This document shows positions 4,996 to 5,001 of a stretch of 5,001 nt of DNA, one piece after another (the stretch's first letter is position 1; each line of letters opens with the position of its first letter). This DNA comes from an uncultured Bacillota bacterium (GTDB lineage: Bacteria > Bacillota > Clostridia > Peptostreptococcales > Anaerovoracaceae). The stretch spans positions 1 to 5,001 of the forward strand of contig CAUDEQ010000098.1 in the NCBI GenBank assembly GCA_958448635.1, written 5' to 3'. The position numbers and the translations under genes are program-made. The notes under the pieces are model-generated. The model ran no database searches. It was not told the DNA's origin and saw only the letters and a list, made by a program, of their open reading frames with translations.

Positions 4996-5001
4996 CGAGG
5001 A

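Overview
The window looks like chromosomal DNA of a Gram-positive anaerobe of the class Clostridia (Firmicutes), possibly Lachnospiraceae-like. This is inferred from strong AGGAGG-type ribosome binding sites, a near-consensus sigma-A promoter, frequent ATA/AGA/AGG codons at moderate GC, and a two-component/ABC-permease gene order typical of that group. Every gene I can support lies on the minus strand, so the window reads from right to left. No gene-free stretch exceeds about 205 bases.

Right part (about 5001 to 4237): a near-consensus promoter (4911-4939) drives an operon. It begins with a 48-residue predicted single-pass membrane protein (4719-4865) and continues with a Nudix hydrolase (4237-4722). 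The first gene overlaps the second by an ATGA junction, and the Nudix gene overlaps the response-regulator reading frame by another, so the three are probably translationally coupled.

Middle part (4240 to 1177): the remains of a regulator, kinase, ABC ATPase and ABC permease module. The response regulator keeps a complete receiver domain but loses its DNA-binding domain after about 15 residues. It then runs in frame into the ABC signature motif (LSGGQQQRVALA) and then straight into the last residues of an ABC ATPase. The histidine kinase, the Walker A half of the ATPase and the Walker B/D-loop/H-loop segment are all absent. The large two-domain FtsX-type permease that follows (1177-3684) matches its family along its whole length but carries one in-frame TAA codon (2992-2994). 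I read this as a decaying export or peptide-resistance module. An assembly or sequencing artefact cannot be excluded from one sequence.

Left part (1176 to 1): a 205-base spacer with a hairpin, a complete 280-residue tyrosine recombinase (129-971) with all six catalytic positions present, and a bidirectional terminator hairpin near the left edge. The hairpins on the two sides of the recombinase share sequence (AACTAAA, GATGGC and GCTGCCATC in the same order). This could mean related terminators or recombination sites.

I do not see a clearly new, intact biological system. The most notable things are the in-frame receiver/ABC chimera, the single-codon interruption of the permease, the related hairpins around the recombinase, and the uncharacterised small membrane protein that leads the operon.
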